Shown: one piece after another, positions 25,588 through 34,312 of the stretch
How positions within the stretch are numbered: the stretch's first letter is position 1
Layout: each line of letters begins with the position of its first letter
Origin: an uncultured Clostridia bacterium
GTDB taxonomy: Bacteria; Bacillota; Clostridia; UMGS1810
Length of the DNA stretch: 64,000 nucleotides
Direction: 5' to 3'
NCBI GenBank assembly: GCA_934481345.1
Contig: CAKSPF010000002.1
Span: forward strand, 62,001-126,000
The notes under the pieces: generated by a model
The model's input: only the letters and a program-made list of their open reading frames with translations
What the model was told of the DNA's origin: nothing
Database searches by the model: none
Program-made: the position numbers and the translations under genes

Positions 25588-26421
25588 TTATCTGTAAATC
25601 TTTGTGAAAAAATCTTCACTGCTTAATCCAGCCGGCCTGTTGTAGCGCTTTAAAACGTACAGATCATCGGACGGAGCAATATAGTTAATTCCCTCGGTGC
25701 ATGAAAATAAAATATCGTATCCCATATTTTTGGCTACTTCATATGAATCGGGACAAATTATTCCGTACGGATATACAAGTGCACACGGCGGACTGCCCGT
25801 AGCGCCGAGTATTATATTGTGCGCCTTGGTCAAATCCTCGGTAAGCATTGCTTTATAGCTTTCCGAGGTTTCGCCGTTTAGTTTTCTCGTTCCCATTCGT
25901 CCTTTGTCCGAATGAAGATTGTATGTGTGATTTCCGAATTCCACGTAACCGGAATTATACATCTCTTTTATACAGTCGGTTGTTATTATCGAGTATATGG
26001 GATTTACCTCTCCGGTTTGAGTGTACTTTTCAACCCAGTATGCAATTGGCGATATAAGCGCCGGTATCTGATATTTTTTTAAGATAGGGTAGATGTAGCA
26101 GTAATTGTTGTAGTTACCGTCATCCATTGTGATAAGCACTGATTTTTCCGGCAGACTGCCCTTGGAATTTTTGTAGTTTTCAATGTCTTTGACGCTGACA
26201 AAGCTGAATCCGGCATTTTTTAAGTATATTATATCGTTTTCAAACTGTGACGGAGTAATTATATACGGGCCCGATTTTGATGAATCTTTCAGAAAGCTGT
26301 GATACATTATAACTGTAAGATCTGCTTTTGTTTCTCCCTCGGCATCTGTAGATGCCTTGAATTTCAGCACGGAGCATATCAGAATAAATGTAAGTATAAA
26401 TGCTGCACACCTATATTTCAA
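25588..26421 (-). CDS. Secreted polysaccharide deacetylase (NodB domain)
   Basis: Carbohydrate esterase 4 type enzyme of 277 residues, probably acting on peptidoglycan or another wall polymer. An N-terminal signal/anchor (residues about 4-22) is followed by VIMYHSFLKD, the catalytic ITMDDGNYNNY with the Asp pair, ALISPIAYWVE, and FGNHTYNLH, which holds the two His metal ligands. ALVYPYGIICPD near the C terminus matches the substrate-binding Tyr-Pro region. It starts 2 bases after the M23 peptidase gene, so the two wall enzymes are co-transcribed. Confidence 0.87.
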   Translation of the reverse strand: MKYRCAAFILTFILICSVLKFKASTDAEGETKADLTVIMYHSFLKDSSKSGPYIITPSQFENDIIYLKNAGFSFVSVKDIENYKNSKGSLPEKSVLITMDDGNYNNYCYIYPILKKYQIPALISPIAYWVEKYTQTGEVNPIYSIITTDCIKEMYNSGYVEFGNHTYNLHSDKGRMGTRKLNGETSESYKAMLTEDLTKAHNIILGATGSPPCALVYPYGIICPDSYEVAKNMGYDILFSCTEGINYIAPSDDLYVLKRYNRPAGLSSEDFFTKIYR

Positions 26422-26423
26422 AA

Positions 26424-27422
26424 TTAATCACCACTGTTTTCAATGTCATTGAAGAAATATTTTCTTTTATAGTTGCCGTCATCGGAGCGTATTACGGTTG
26501 ATTTGTTCCTTCCGAGAAGATTTACAATGTCGTATACATCTATCCATATTTCATTGTTTCCGTCTTTTTGAGATTCATCAAAAATTATCTGCATACCGAA
26601 GTGCAGATGAGGTATATTTATATTGTTTACATTTTCCCTTGTACTGTAACCTGTCATTCCCAAAAAACCTATGACATCTCCGGCATTGACTTTGTCGCCC
26701 TGCTTCAGACCTTTTGCATACGGGGAGTCTTTTTTCAGATGGGCATAGTAATAATACCGCTTTTTGTCAAAGCTCCGTATTCCTATCCGCCAGCCGCCGT
26801 ATCTGTTCCAGCCGAGTGCTTCTACCGTACCCGATTCCACTGCGGTAATCGGTGTGCCTATACTTCCCAAAAGGTCATTTCCGAGATGCTTTCGTTTAAA
26901 ACCGTATGAACGGCTTGAACCAAAATCGCTGTAATGACTGTATCCGTATCCGTCGGCAATCGGCAGAAAAGCTTTTAAACCGTATTTTTTCACAGGCGTG
27001 TCGGAGTCGGGAGGGGTGATTTCATAATCCCCAAGAAATTCTCCCAAAACGGCACTGTAGGTTTGCTTGTAGTATGAAAAGTATTTCATGTCTTTGGTAA
27101 TATCTTCAACAGAAGAGCCGTTTTTGATAAGATTTACAAAATCATCCATGGATTTTAATTTGTCATTTTTAAAGTTATTTCCGTTTTTTGCGGCTGCATA
27201 TGCCAGAATGTCTATCCAGCTTATCGGGTAGTCATCGGCATTTGTGGCAATGTCGTATTCCATTGCTTTTACCAGCGCTTTTTCCGTCGCGTTAAATTCC
27301 ATCCATTTCACATACTGAGTATTTGCTGTGGTTACAGGCTTGTTTGAACAGGTAAAAATGCATGCCGATACCGCAAGCACAAAAATCAGTGTAAACAGGA
27401 CGCATTTGCTTAATGGCTTCAT
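26424..27422 (-). CDS. M23-family peptidase with signal anchor
   Basis: Zinc endopeptidase-like protein of 332 residues, LytM/SpoIIQ type. An N-terminal hydrophobic segment (residues about 8-24) is followed by a helical region. The M23 domain (about 160-300) has KHLGNDLLGSIGTPITAVES (His and Asp ligands), YYYYAHLKK, NAGDVIGFLGMTGYST and IPHLHFGMQI (HxH). All zinc ligands are present, so it may be active, unlike many sporulation paralogues. It is co-transcribed with the deacetylase, which suggests a wall remodelling or sporulation role (inference). Confidence 0.85.
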   Translation of the reverse strand: MKPLSKCVLFTLIFVLAVSACIFTCSNKPVTTANTQYVKWMEFNATEKALVKAMEYDIATNADDYPISWIDILAYAAAKNGNNFKNDKLKSMDDFVNLIKNGSSVEDITKDMKYFSYYKQTYSAVLGEFLGDYEITPPDSDTPVKKYGLKAFLPIADGYGYSHYSDFGSSRSYGFKRKHLGNDLLGSIGTPITAVESGTVEALGWNRYGGWRIGIRSFDKKRYYYYAHLKKDSPYAKGLKQGDKVNAGDVIGFLGMTGYSTRENVNNINIPHLHFGMQIIFDESQKDGNNEIWIDVYDIVNLLGRNKSTVIRSDDGNYKRKYFFNDIENSGD

Positions 27423-27512
27423 ATCAAAATATCACCGTTTTAATTTATATGTTTTTTATAATAAAATATTCGGAAGTTGAGATTTTATGATAATTTCTCA
27501 CAGCCGTGCGTC

Positions 27513-27546
27513 AAAACAGCTCCGCCGTTTTCGGCAGAGCTGTTTT
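27513..27546 (-). terminator. Hairpin terminator after radA
   Basis: AAAACAGCTC-C-GCCG pairs with CGGC-A-GAGCTGTTTT, a 14-bp stem with one mismatch and a four-base loop, placed right after the radA stop. The A/T ends provide a short T run on either strand. Confidence 0.75.
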
Positions 27547-27547
27547 G

Positions 27548-28921
27548 TTATGCTTTTGCAAGCTTTTTTAAAATCTGTATTGTTTCCTTAACAGTGGACA
27601 CGGGAATAATTTCAATATCTTTAAAGCTTTTTAAACCTTTCATATTTCCTTTCGGCAGTATACAGCGTTTAAATCCGAGCTTGTGCGCCTCTGCAATGCG
27701 GCTTTCCGCAAATCCTATTGAACGGACTTCGCCGGTAAGCCCGACCTCGCCTAAAATAACGGTGCTGTCATCTATAGGAAAATCTTTGTAATTTGACGCT
27801 ACTGCTGTAATCACAGCAAGATCCGATGCCGTTTCGGCAATTTTAAGACCTCCCGCCGCATTTATATATACATCCTGATTTTGCATGGAATATCCGAGCC
27901 TTTTTTCCAAAATTGCAACGAGCATGGTCGCACGTCCGCCGTCTATTCCGTTTGCCATGCGCCGCGCTATTGCAAAGCTGGTCTGAGAGGAAAGCGCCTG
28001 AATTTCGGCAAGCATCGGGCGTGTACCTTCCATAGTGCACACAATGGCGGAGCCTGTGGCATTTTCGGGCCTGCCGGAGAGCATCATTGCAGACGGATTT
28101 TCCACTTCTTCAAGACCGGAATCTTTCATTTCAAAAACGCCTATTTCATTTGTTGAACCGAAACGGTTTTTGACAGTCCTCAATATGCGGTAGCTTTGCA
28201 TGTGATCGCCCTCAAAATAGAGCACACAGTCTACCATGTGTTCAAGCACACGCGGACCTGCAATGCTTCCTTCCTTTGTCACATGGCCTACTATGAAAAC
28301 CGAAATTGCATTTTCTTTTGCAAGCCTCATCAAAAAATGTGTAGCTTCGCGGACCTGTGCCACACTTCCCGGAGCGGAGGTAACCTCTGCGCGGTACATT
28401 GTCTGTATGGAATCGATTATCATGATGTCCGGCTTTAAATTTGACGCATGGAAAATTATTTCATCAAGGTTGGTTTCAGCAAGCAGCCGCAGATTTTCGT
28501 TGTTTACTCCAAGTCTTGCCGCGCGCATCTTTACCTGCTGTGCGGATTCTTCACCCGTGACATAGAGTATGCTTCCGGCAGTCTTTGCGGAACGGCAGAT
28601 CTGAAGCAGCAGTGTTGATTTTCCTATTCCGGGATCTCCGCCCACAAGAACCATTGAGCCGCGTACTATTCCGCCGCCCAGGACACGGTTAAGTTCTTTT
28701 GAACCGGTAGTTATACGCTGTTCGTCAGCCTCGCTTATTTCGCTGAGCTTCTGCGGCAAAGAGCGCTCCGAGGAGGATTTCGATTTTGAATCATATTTTG
28801 CAGGTGCGGCGTCGCGCTGTTCCTCAAATGTGCTCCAAGCTGAGCATGACGGGCACTTGCCGAGCCATTTCGGGGTTTCATAGCCGCAGTTTGTACAAAT
28901 AAATTTTGTTTTTTCTTTCAT
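27548..28921 (-). CDS. radA: DNA repair protein RadA (Sms)
   Basis: Hexameric RecA-like helicase that promotes branch migration in recombination. The 457-residue protein has an N-terminal zinc finger (FICTNCGYETPKWLGKCPSC), Walker A GGDPGIGKSTLLL, Walker B IMIIDSIQTMY, the RadA-specific KNRFGSTNEIGVFEM, and a C-terminal Lon-protease-like domain with INAAGGLKIAETASDLAV. All expected motifs are intact. It stands alone, with a terminator at its end and a divergent lipoprotein gene upstream. Confidence 0.96.
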   Translation of the reverse strand: MKEKTKFICTNCGYETPKWLGKCPSCSAWSTFEEQRDAAPAKYDSKSKSSSERSLPQKLSEISEADEQRITTGSKELNRVLGGGIVRGSMVLVGGDPGIGKSTLLLQICRSAKTAGSILYVTGEESAQQVKMRAARLGVNNENLRLLAETNLDEIIFHASNLKPDIMIIDSIQTMYRAEVTSAPGSVAQVREATHFLMRLAKENAISVFIVGHVTKEGSIAGPRVLEHMVDCVLYFEGDHMQSYRILRTVKNRFGSTNEIGVFEMKDSGLEEVENPSAMMLSGRPENATGSAIVCTMEGTRPMLAEIQALSSQTSFAIARRMANGIDGGRATMLVAILEKRLGYSMQNQDVYINAAGGLKIAETASDLAVITAVASNYKDFPIDDSTVILGEVGLTGEVRSIGFAESRIAEAHKLGFKRCILPKGNMKGLKSFKDIEIIPVSTVKETIQILKKLAKA

Positions 28922-29096
28922 GGTCTGTATCTCCGCAATTTGAATTTATATATATAATTTACTATAAAAATATCAGTTTGTCCAGTGCTTTATGTTATAC
29001 TAATGTTACAAAACTGTTTAATTTGTTGCCCGGCAGGATAAATAATGCTATACTGATACTAATTCAAATCAGATAATATTGCAGGAGGTGTGGATT

Positions 29097-29810
29097 ATGA
29101 AATTAACAACAAGACTGCTATTGATTATTACTGTTGTAAGCGTTATGCTTGCAGGTGCGTCCTGCGGCAAAGACAAGACGAATAAAAAAGAACCTGAAAA
29201 AACGAAGGATTCGATTGAAACCGTTACCGAACCGGAAAAAAAAGAAGAAGAAACCGATACCGATAAAAACACAGGTGAAACTCCCGCGGAGGTGCCGGAA
29301 GAAACCGACGTGCAGAAAGCCGAAAAGGCTGTTAATGCATATGTTGCAGCAGCAAAAAAGCTTGATTTTGACACAATGAATAAGTACATATCAGACAGCA
29401 AAACTCTTCCTATTCTGGATTCCTACACTGAGGCATACTCAAAGTACGGAATAAGCGAAAGCCGCATTAAGGAACTTTCAAAGGCGATGCTCGGTACATA
29501 TAAGATTGTCCCGGTTGCTGCCGCAAAAAATGGCAGCGGAGTCAAAGTAAGCGTTAAGATTTCAAGAGTAAATATGGAGTCTTTGCAAAACAAATGGCTT
29601 GAAACCCTGGGTAATGAATATCCGGAATATACAAATCTTACCGAGGAACAGATGACGTCAAAGACGGTTGACGTGCTTATACAGGTTATGATAGATGTTT
29701 TGAAAAATGCAGAAACGTCAATTGAGGAACAAAAAGATTTTATCGTAGAAAACAAGAACGGCTCATGGGTTATTAAAGCAAAAAACGAAGACTTTTTCCC
29801 GGCAAATTAG
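29097..29810 (+). CDS. Lipoprotein with acidic linker, function unknown
   Basis: A 237-residue predicted lipoprotein. The signal MKLTTRLLLIITVVSVML is followed by lipobox LAGASC (Cys about 23), then a charged Lys/Glu/Thr-rich linker of about 50 residues and a C-terminal domain (about 70-237). That domain begins KAEKAVNAYVAAAKKLDFD and ends NKNGSWVIKAKNEDFF, a layout like DUF4878 or similar NTF2-like domains. ATG 29097 is preferred over the upstream GTG-type frame because AGGAGG (29083-29088) is 8 bases before it. TTGCCC-17-TATACT upstream is a possible promoter. Confidence 0.7.
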   Translation: MKLTTRLLLIITVVSVMLAGASCGKDKTNKKEPEKTKDSIETVTEPEKKEEETDTDKNTGETPAEVPEETDVQKAEKAVNAYVAAAKKLDFDTMNKYISDSKTLPILDSYTEAYSKYGISESRIKELSKAMLGTYKIVPVAAAKNGSGVKVSVKISRVNMESLQNKWLETLGNEYPEYTNLTEEQMTSKTVDVLIQVMIDVLKNAETSIEEQKDFIVENKNGSWVIKAKNEDFFPAN

Positions 29811-29830
29811 TTAAATTGTTTGTTCAGAAT

Positions 29831-29857
29831 GCGGCAGTACATACTGCCGCTTGTTTT
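29831..29857 (+). terminator. Rho-independent terminator after the lipoprotein gene
   Basis: GCGGCAGTA (29831-29839) pairs with TACTGCCGC (29842-29850), followed by TTGTTTTTTG. Confidence 0.85.
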
Positions 29858-29871
29858 TTGCTTCAAGACGG

Positions 29872-29900
29872 TTGAATTTGTTTCGTGCTTATGGTATAAT
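29872..29900 (+). promoter_or_regulatory. Sigma-A promoter of the LytTR two-component operon
   Basis: TTGAAT (29872-29877), 17-base spacer, TATAAT (29895-29900), 38 bases before the response regulator start. Confidence 0.75.
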
Positions 29901-29937
29901 TCTGTTATCAAACTTACTTCTGAAAAGGAATAGTGTT

Positions 29938-30639
29938 ATGCGAATAGCAATATGTGACGATATGAAATCCGAAAGGCAAAAAATAAGAGAAGCTCTCAGC
30001 ATGATTATGAAGGATTTTTCGGTAAATGAATTTGACAACGGAAACGAACTTATACAAAATCACGAACTTGTACCGTATGACCTTATTATTCTCGATATAC
30101 TTATGCCGGAAATAAACGGAATGGATACGGCTGCTGCCATCCGCAGATTTGACGAAAAAACACCGATTGTTTTTATGTCATCAAGCGAGGAATTCGGTGT
30201 TCAAAGCTACAGCGTGCTTGCATTTGACTATCTTTTAAAACCGCTTGATTTAAAGCGCCTTGAATTGTGCATAAAAAGACTGATTTCCAAAAATAAAAGC
30301 GAACAGTATATTACGGTTACTTATTCCGGAACCGAAACGAAAATACTTATATCAAACATACAGTGTCTGGAAAGCAACCTCAGAAAAGTTATTTTCACAC
30401 TTGCCGAAAACAAACAGCTTGAAGTTGCAGGTAAGCTTACCGATTTTGAAAATTCTTTGCTCAATTACGGCTTCTGCCGCTGCCACAAGAGCTATCTTGT
30501 AAATCTTGAGCATATCGACAGCATAGACAACGATACTTTTTATATGACATGCGGAAAAGCAATACGAATTTCAAGAACATATCTTCAAAACGCAAAAAAA
30601 GCGTATTTTGACTACGTTTTCGGTACGGAGGCTACCTGA
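29938..30639 (+). CDS. LytTR-family response regulator
   Basis: A 233-residue regulator of the AgrA/LytR class. The receiver domain (1 to about 118) has RIAICDD with the acidic pocket, phospho-acceptor Asp in LIILDILMPEING, and FDYLLKPLD with the conserved Lys. The LytTR DNA-binding domain (about 130-233) shows SNIQCLESNLRKVIFTL and FCRCHKSYLVNLEHI. ATG 29938 follows AAAGGA at 8 bases. The sensor kinase gene begins within its stop codon (TGATG), so the two are translated together. Direct repeats at 31955-31985 before the SLH operon are a candidate target. Confidence 0.92.
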   Translation: MRIAICDDMKSERQKIREALSMIMKDFSVNEFDNGNELIQNHELVPYDLIILDILMPEINGMDTAAAIRRFDEKTPIVFMSSSEEFGVQSYSVLAFDYLLKPLDLKRLELCIKRLISKNKSEQYITVTYSGTETKILISNIQCLESNLRKVIFTLAENKQLEVAGKLTDFENSLLNYGFCRCHKSYLVNLEHIDSIDNDTFYMTCGKAIRISRTYLQNAKKAYFDYVFGTEAT

Positions 30640-31916
30640 TGGATAATTTTAAAAATGTAATTCCTTTGTTTGTCCTTCTGTTTATATGTACGCTTGACGG
30701 CTATTCCATGATGAATTACCGTGTAACCGCAAAACGCGCATATATTTGCTTTGCATCAATTACCGCGCTATGTTTGGCAATAAACTCGTATGTCGTTGTT
30801 ACATACGGCAGTCTTGTGCTGCGAAACGTTATTATATTTACAATAGGACTGCCTTATTTTGCACTTATACTTTTTATCTCCGGGGATAAAATATCCAAGA
30901 CGGTTTTTAATTTTTGGCTGTGGATTAACGTTTATGAGATTATAGCAAATTTTACCGCGTTTATCAATGATTTTACGTTCAGAAACTATTACTTTCTTAC
31001 GGCAATCCGATTTGTGCTTTTTTGTGTTTATTTTGTCGTGTACAACAAGTTTTTGAAAAAAAAGCACAAAGTTCTGATGGAAATATTAGACGTAAACTGG
31101 TGGATATTCTCGTTTATACCGATGTTTTTTACCGTGCTTATCTGCCTTGTAAACTATTATTCAAGGGATTTTCACGGTATGACGAGGAATTACCCCGTTC
31201 TTATTACGCTGCACACTCTTATGCTGCTTGTATATATTCTAATGTTTTATACGTTTAAAACAGCATATGATTCAATGGAGCGCGAAAGACTTGCACAGAG
31301 TATGAAAAAACAGGTTGCTCTGCAAAAAAAACAGCATGAATTCTATCTGCAAAAGGAGGAAACGGAAAGAATATTCCGCCATGACGCAAGACACCGCGAT
31401 ACCATACTTATGAGCTATCTTGAAAAAAACGACATACAGGGAGCAAAAGCTTTTATAAATAAAGAGCTTGGCAGAATACATACAGATTCCCAAATGATTT
31501 TTTGTGAAAACCCTCTTGTAAACGCTGTGATTTCCGAATACAGCTCAAAAGCACAACTGAACGGAACGGAATTTACGGCAAATATCAAAATGCCGTACAG
31601 ACTTTTCTGCGATGAGGCGGAGTTTTGCGTTATGCTGTCAAATCTGCTTGAAAACAGCTTTGATTCGGCAAAAAGCTATGTTAAAATCAATATCGGTTAT
31701 CTTAACAATCAGATTTCCGTCAATATAAAAAATGACTATGACGGTATTTTGAGTAAAGACGGGTACGGAAATTATGCAACAACCAAGAGCCGTGGCTCCG
31801 GACTCGGGCTGAAAAGCGTAAATCTTATACTGAAGAATAATAACGGCTTTTTAAAAATCAATGATGAAAACGGTGTGTTTGACGTATTTGCCACCATGAA
31901 AAATTCACCGTCTTGA
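30639..31916 (+). CDS. GHKL-type sensor histidine kinase (AgrC-like)
   Basis: Membrane sensor of 425 residues that should phosphorylate the LytTR regulator. The N-terminal half (about 1-210) has six hydrophobic helices and no large extracellular domain, as in peptide-sensing AgrC-type kinases. The phospho-acceptor His lies in FRHDARHRDTIL. The ATPase domain has the N box in LSNLLENSFDSAK and a G box, RGSGLGLKSV. No agrD-like peptide gene was found next to it, so the signal is unknown. Confidence 0.9.
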   Translation: MDNFKNVIPLFVLLFICTLDGYSMMNYRVTAKRAYICFASITALCLAINSYVVVTYGSLVLRNVIIFTIGLPYFALILFISGDKISKTVFNFWLWINVYEIIANFTAFINDFTFRNYYFLTAIRFVLFCVYFVVYNKFLKKKHKVLMEILDVNWWIFSFIPMFFTVLICLVNYYSRDFHGMTRNYPVLITLHTLMLLVYILMFYTFKTAYDSMERERLAQSMKKQVALQKKQHEFYLQKEETERIFRHDARHRDTILMSYLEKNDIQGAKAFINKELGRIHTDSQMIFCENPLVNAVISEYSSKAQLNGTEFTANIKMPYRLFCDEAEFCVMLSNLLENSFDSAKSYVKINIGYLNNQISVNIKNDYDGILSKDGYGNYATTKSRGSGLGLKSVNLILKNNNGFLKINDENGVFDVFATMKNSPS

Positions 31917-31954
31917 TTATTTTGTTTTTCATGTGATTTGTCGGCTTCCTTTTT

Positions 31955-32019
31955 TGCAAGTTATGACATTTTTATGCAAGTTATGTATTTGGCATTGAAA
32001 AATAAAAACGTTATGTATT
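31955..32019 (+). promoter_or_regulatory. Phased direct repeats upstream of the SLH operon (candidate LytTR binding sites)
   Basis: TGCAAGTTATG occurs at 31955-31965 and again at 31975-31985, exactly 20 bp apart. A third GTTATGTATT (32010-32019) repeats the one at 31980-31989. LytTR regulators bind pairs of about 9-bp direct repeats spaced about two helical turns apart, often with a GTT core. A TATAAT lies at 32022-32027 with no good -35 at 17 bp, as expected for an activated promoter. Site assignment is inference from pattern and position. Confidence 0.55.
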
Positions 32020-32062
32020 AATATAATATTATAAAATATATTATGAAAAGGGGAAAGTCACA

Positions 32063-34285
32063 ATGAAAAAACTTTTAGCGGGCATGATTGCATTTGTACT
32101 TGTTTTTACTGCAATAGTGCCGGCAGGGTTCAATACGGCTTATGCAGGAATATCCGTAGTTGACAGTGCACAGACAGCGGTGAAAAAAAATATGGAGTTG
32201 TTTTTGCAGGCACTGAAAAAAACGGAAGTCACCGAAGACTTTACTCAGGAAGACCTTGAAGATATTCTCTACGGTGCATGCGAATACTCCGCAAACGCAT
32301 ATGTCGGTACCGCGTTTATGGTAGAAAAGTTCAGAATTGTAAGTCCTACGGATTCAAAACCCGGTAAGATGAGCGCTGTTGTATGGATATATCAGGACGA
32401 TGCCGAAGAAGCACTTGAAGTGGAGAAGGAAATTTCTGCTTCCGGCGGCGACGCGAAGACGTCGGAAGACGTAACGGTAAAAACAGGTGATGAAGAAGCA
32501 GATGAAGAACCGGAATATTCGGACGCGGAAATATCTGCAATGAAAAAGAGAATTGCAGCTGCCAAAAGCTCAATAAATGCTGCTATATGGGATTTTGATG
32601 TTTCAAATGATACAACATTAAACGATATTTTAAATATGGCAAAATCCGCATTGCCGGACGGCAGCGATGTAACCGTTACTCTTGACAAGGCAAATTTTAA
32701 ACTGACCAAAGCAACCACTACGGTAAACGGCACGGTGTCCGCTTCTCTTACTCTTTCGTGCGGAAACATTACCGAGCCTTTGCCGATCGGAAAAACAATT
32801 GAGGTTGTTGTTACAGAGGAATCCACAAAAATAGATGAAGACAGAAGTGCGATAAGCAAAGCAATCGGCAAATTAAGCTATACAAATAAAACTACTAAAG
32901 AAGAAATGCTTAAGACAGCGCTTGCTGCTGCTAAAAACGGTTCCTCGGTAGTGTGGAGAGATAATTTCTTAAAGAAAAACGCTACATATCAGGAAGACGG
33001 AGAAATTTTCGGCTATCTTGACATTACATTCGGCAGTGAAACACGCGAAATCAGAATACAGGAAAAAATTAATAAACTCGAAAGGAAATTACCTACAGAC
33101 GTAATTTCAATAAATTCGGAAGAATGGGAAGTTTTACGCCTTTTAAATATTGAGCGTGCAAAGGTTGGGGATATGTCCCTGACAATGGTGTCGCCGCTTC
33201 AGGATGCATGTGACGTAAGAGAAATAGAAATATGCAGTACGTTTTCGCACACCAGACCAGACGGCACAAAATTCAATACGTCAATTCCGAGTACGTTTAA
33301 ATACGGCGGTGCCGGCGAAAATATATATAAGTGTTCGACAGGATATGACACTGCCGAAAGAGCAATGAATGCCTGGATGAACAGTCCGGGACACAGAGAA
33401 AATATGCTCAAATCGGGTTATGATTATATAGGTGTAGGCCTCAATGACATCGGAGCGGTTCAGATATTTGCAACATGGAATTTGCCGATAGTTTCGGTTA
33501 ATACGAGTGCAAATACCATGCAGTTTGAAGACGAAGAAGCTATGATGAAGGAATATCTCATCTGTAAGAGCTCAGACGGTATAGAATCATATATGCCGCT
33601 TGATACCGAGTATATGACAAAGATTGACGGCGGATATAAGCTTAATATTCGCAGTACAGACCCGGTAATTTTCACAATCGGAGCAGGCGGTAAGGATACG
33701 GTTGTCAATAATACCGAAAAAACCGATGCGAATACGGCTGATACGGACAACACAAAATCCGATACAGTAAATACGGTTTTTGAGGACGTAAAGCAGGGCG
33801 CATATTATGCAGATGCAGTAAAATGGGCTGTAGATAAAAATATAACCACAGGAACTTCAAAGACAAAATTCTCACCCGATGACACTTGCACAAGGGCGCA
33901 GATTTTAACGTTTTTGTGGCGCGCAGTAGGCTCGCCGAAGGCAGGTTCCGCAAACCCGTTCAGCGATGTGTCGGAAAGCGATTATTTCTATGACGCTGCT
34001 GTATGGGCAAGCGAAAAAGGTATGGTTACGGGAAAAACTTTTGGCGGTGATACACCGTGTACCCGTTCTTCGACAGTAACATATATGTGGAAAAATGCAG
34101 GCTCTCCGTTAGCCACCAAGGCAAGTTCGTTTGAAGATATATCTTCGGACGCACAGTATGCCGAGGCGGTTGCATGGGCAGTGGAAAAGAGTGTTACAAG
34201 CGGAACGTCCGAAACTACATTTTCACCTGATGAAATATGCAGCAGAGGACAGATTGTTACATTCCTGCACAGAGCATTGCATTAA
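32063..34285 (+). CDS. Secreted CAP-domain protein with three SLH domains
   Basis: Cell-surface protein of 740 residues. It begins with a signal peptide (cleavage near NTAYAG, residue 28), followed by three copies of an unnamed domain of about 85 residues (about 36-125, 160-250 and 260-335). A CAP/SCP domain (about 355-475) follows, with FSHTRPDG, GAGENIY and MNSPGHRENMLKSGYDYIGV. Three S-layer homology domains (about 570-740) end the protein; each has an AVKWAVD-like and a TRAQILTFLWRA-like segment. The SLH part should bind wall polymer outside the cell. First of three co-directional surface genes. Confidence 0.88.
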   Translation: MKKLLAGMIAFVLVFTAIVPAGFNTAYAGISVVDSAQTAVKKNMELFLQALKKTEVTEDFTQEDLEDILYGACEYSANAYVGTAFMVEKFRIVSPTDSKPGKMSAVVWIYQDDAEEALEVEKEISASGGDAKTSEDVTVKTGDEEADEEPEYSDAEISAMKKRIAAAKSSINAAIWDFDVSNDTTLNDILNMAKSALPDGSDVTVTLDKANFKLTKATTTVNGTVSASLTLSCGNITEPLPIGKTIEVVVTEESTKIDEDRSAISKAIGKLSYTNKTTKEEMLKTALAAAKNGSSVVWRDNFLKKNATYQEDGEIFGYLDITFGSETREIRIQEKINKLERKLPTDVISINSEEWEVLRLLNIERAKVGDMSLTMVSPLQDACDVREIEICSTFSHTRPDGTKFNTSIPSTFKYGGAGENIYKCSTGYDTAERAMNAWMNSPGHRENMLKSGYDYIGVGLNDIGAVQIFATWNLPIVSVNTSANTMQFEDEEAMMKEYLICKSSDGIESYMPLDTEYMTKIDGGYKLNIRSTDPVIFTIGAGGKDTVVNNTEKTDANTADTDNTKSDTVNTVFEDVKQGAYYADAVKWAVDKNITTGTSKTKFSPDDTCTRAQILTFLWRAVGSPKAGSANPFSDVSESDYFYDAAVWASEKGMVTGKTFGGDTPCTRSSTVTYMWKNAGSPLATKASSFEDISSDAQYAEAVAWAVEKSVTSGTSETTFSPDEICSRGQIVTFLHRALH

Positions 34286-34312
34286 AATAAATTAAGAAAA
34301 GAGGATTTTAAA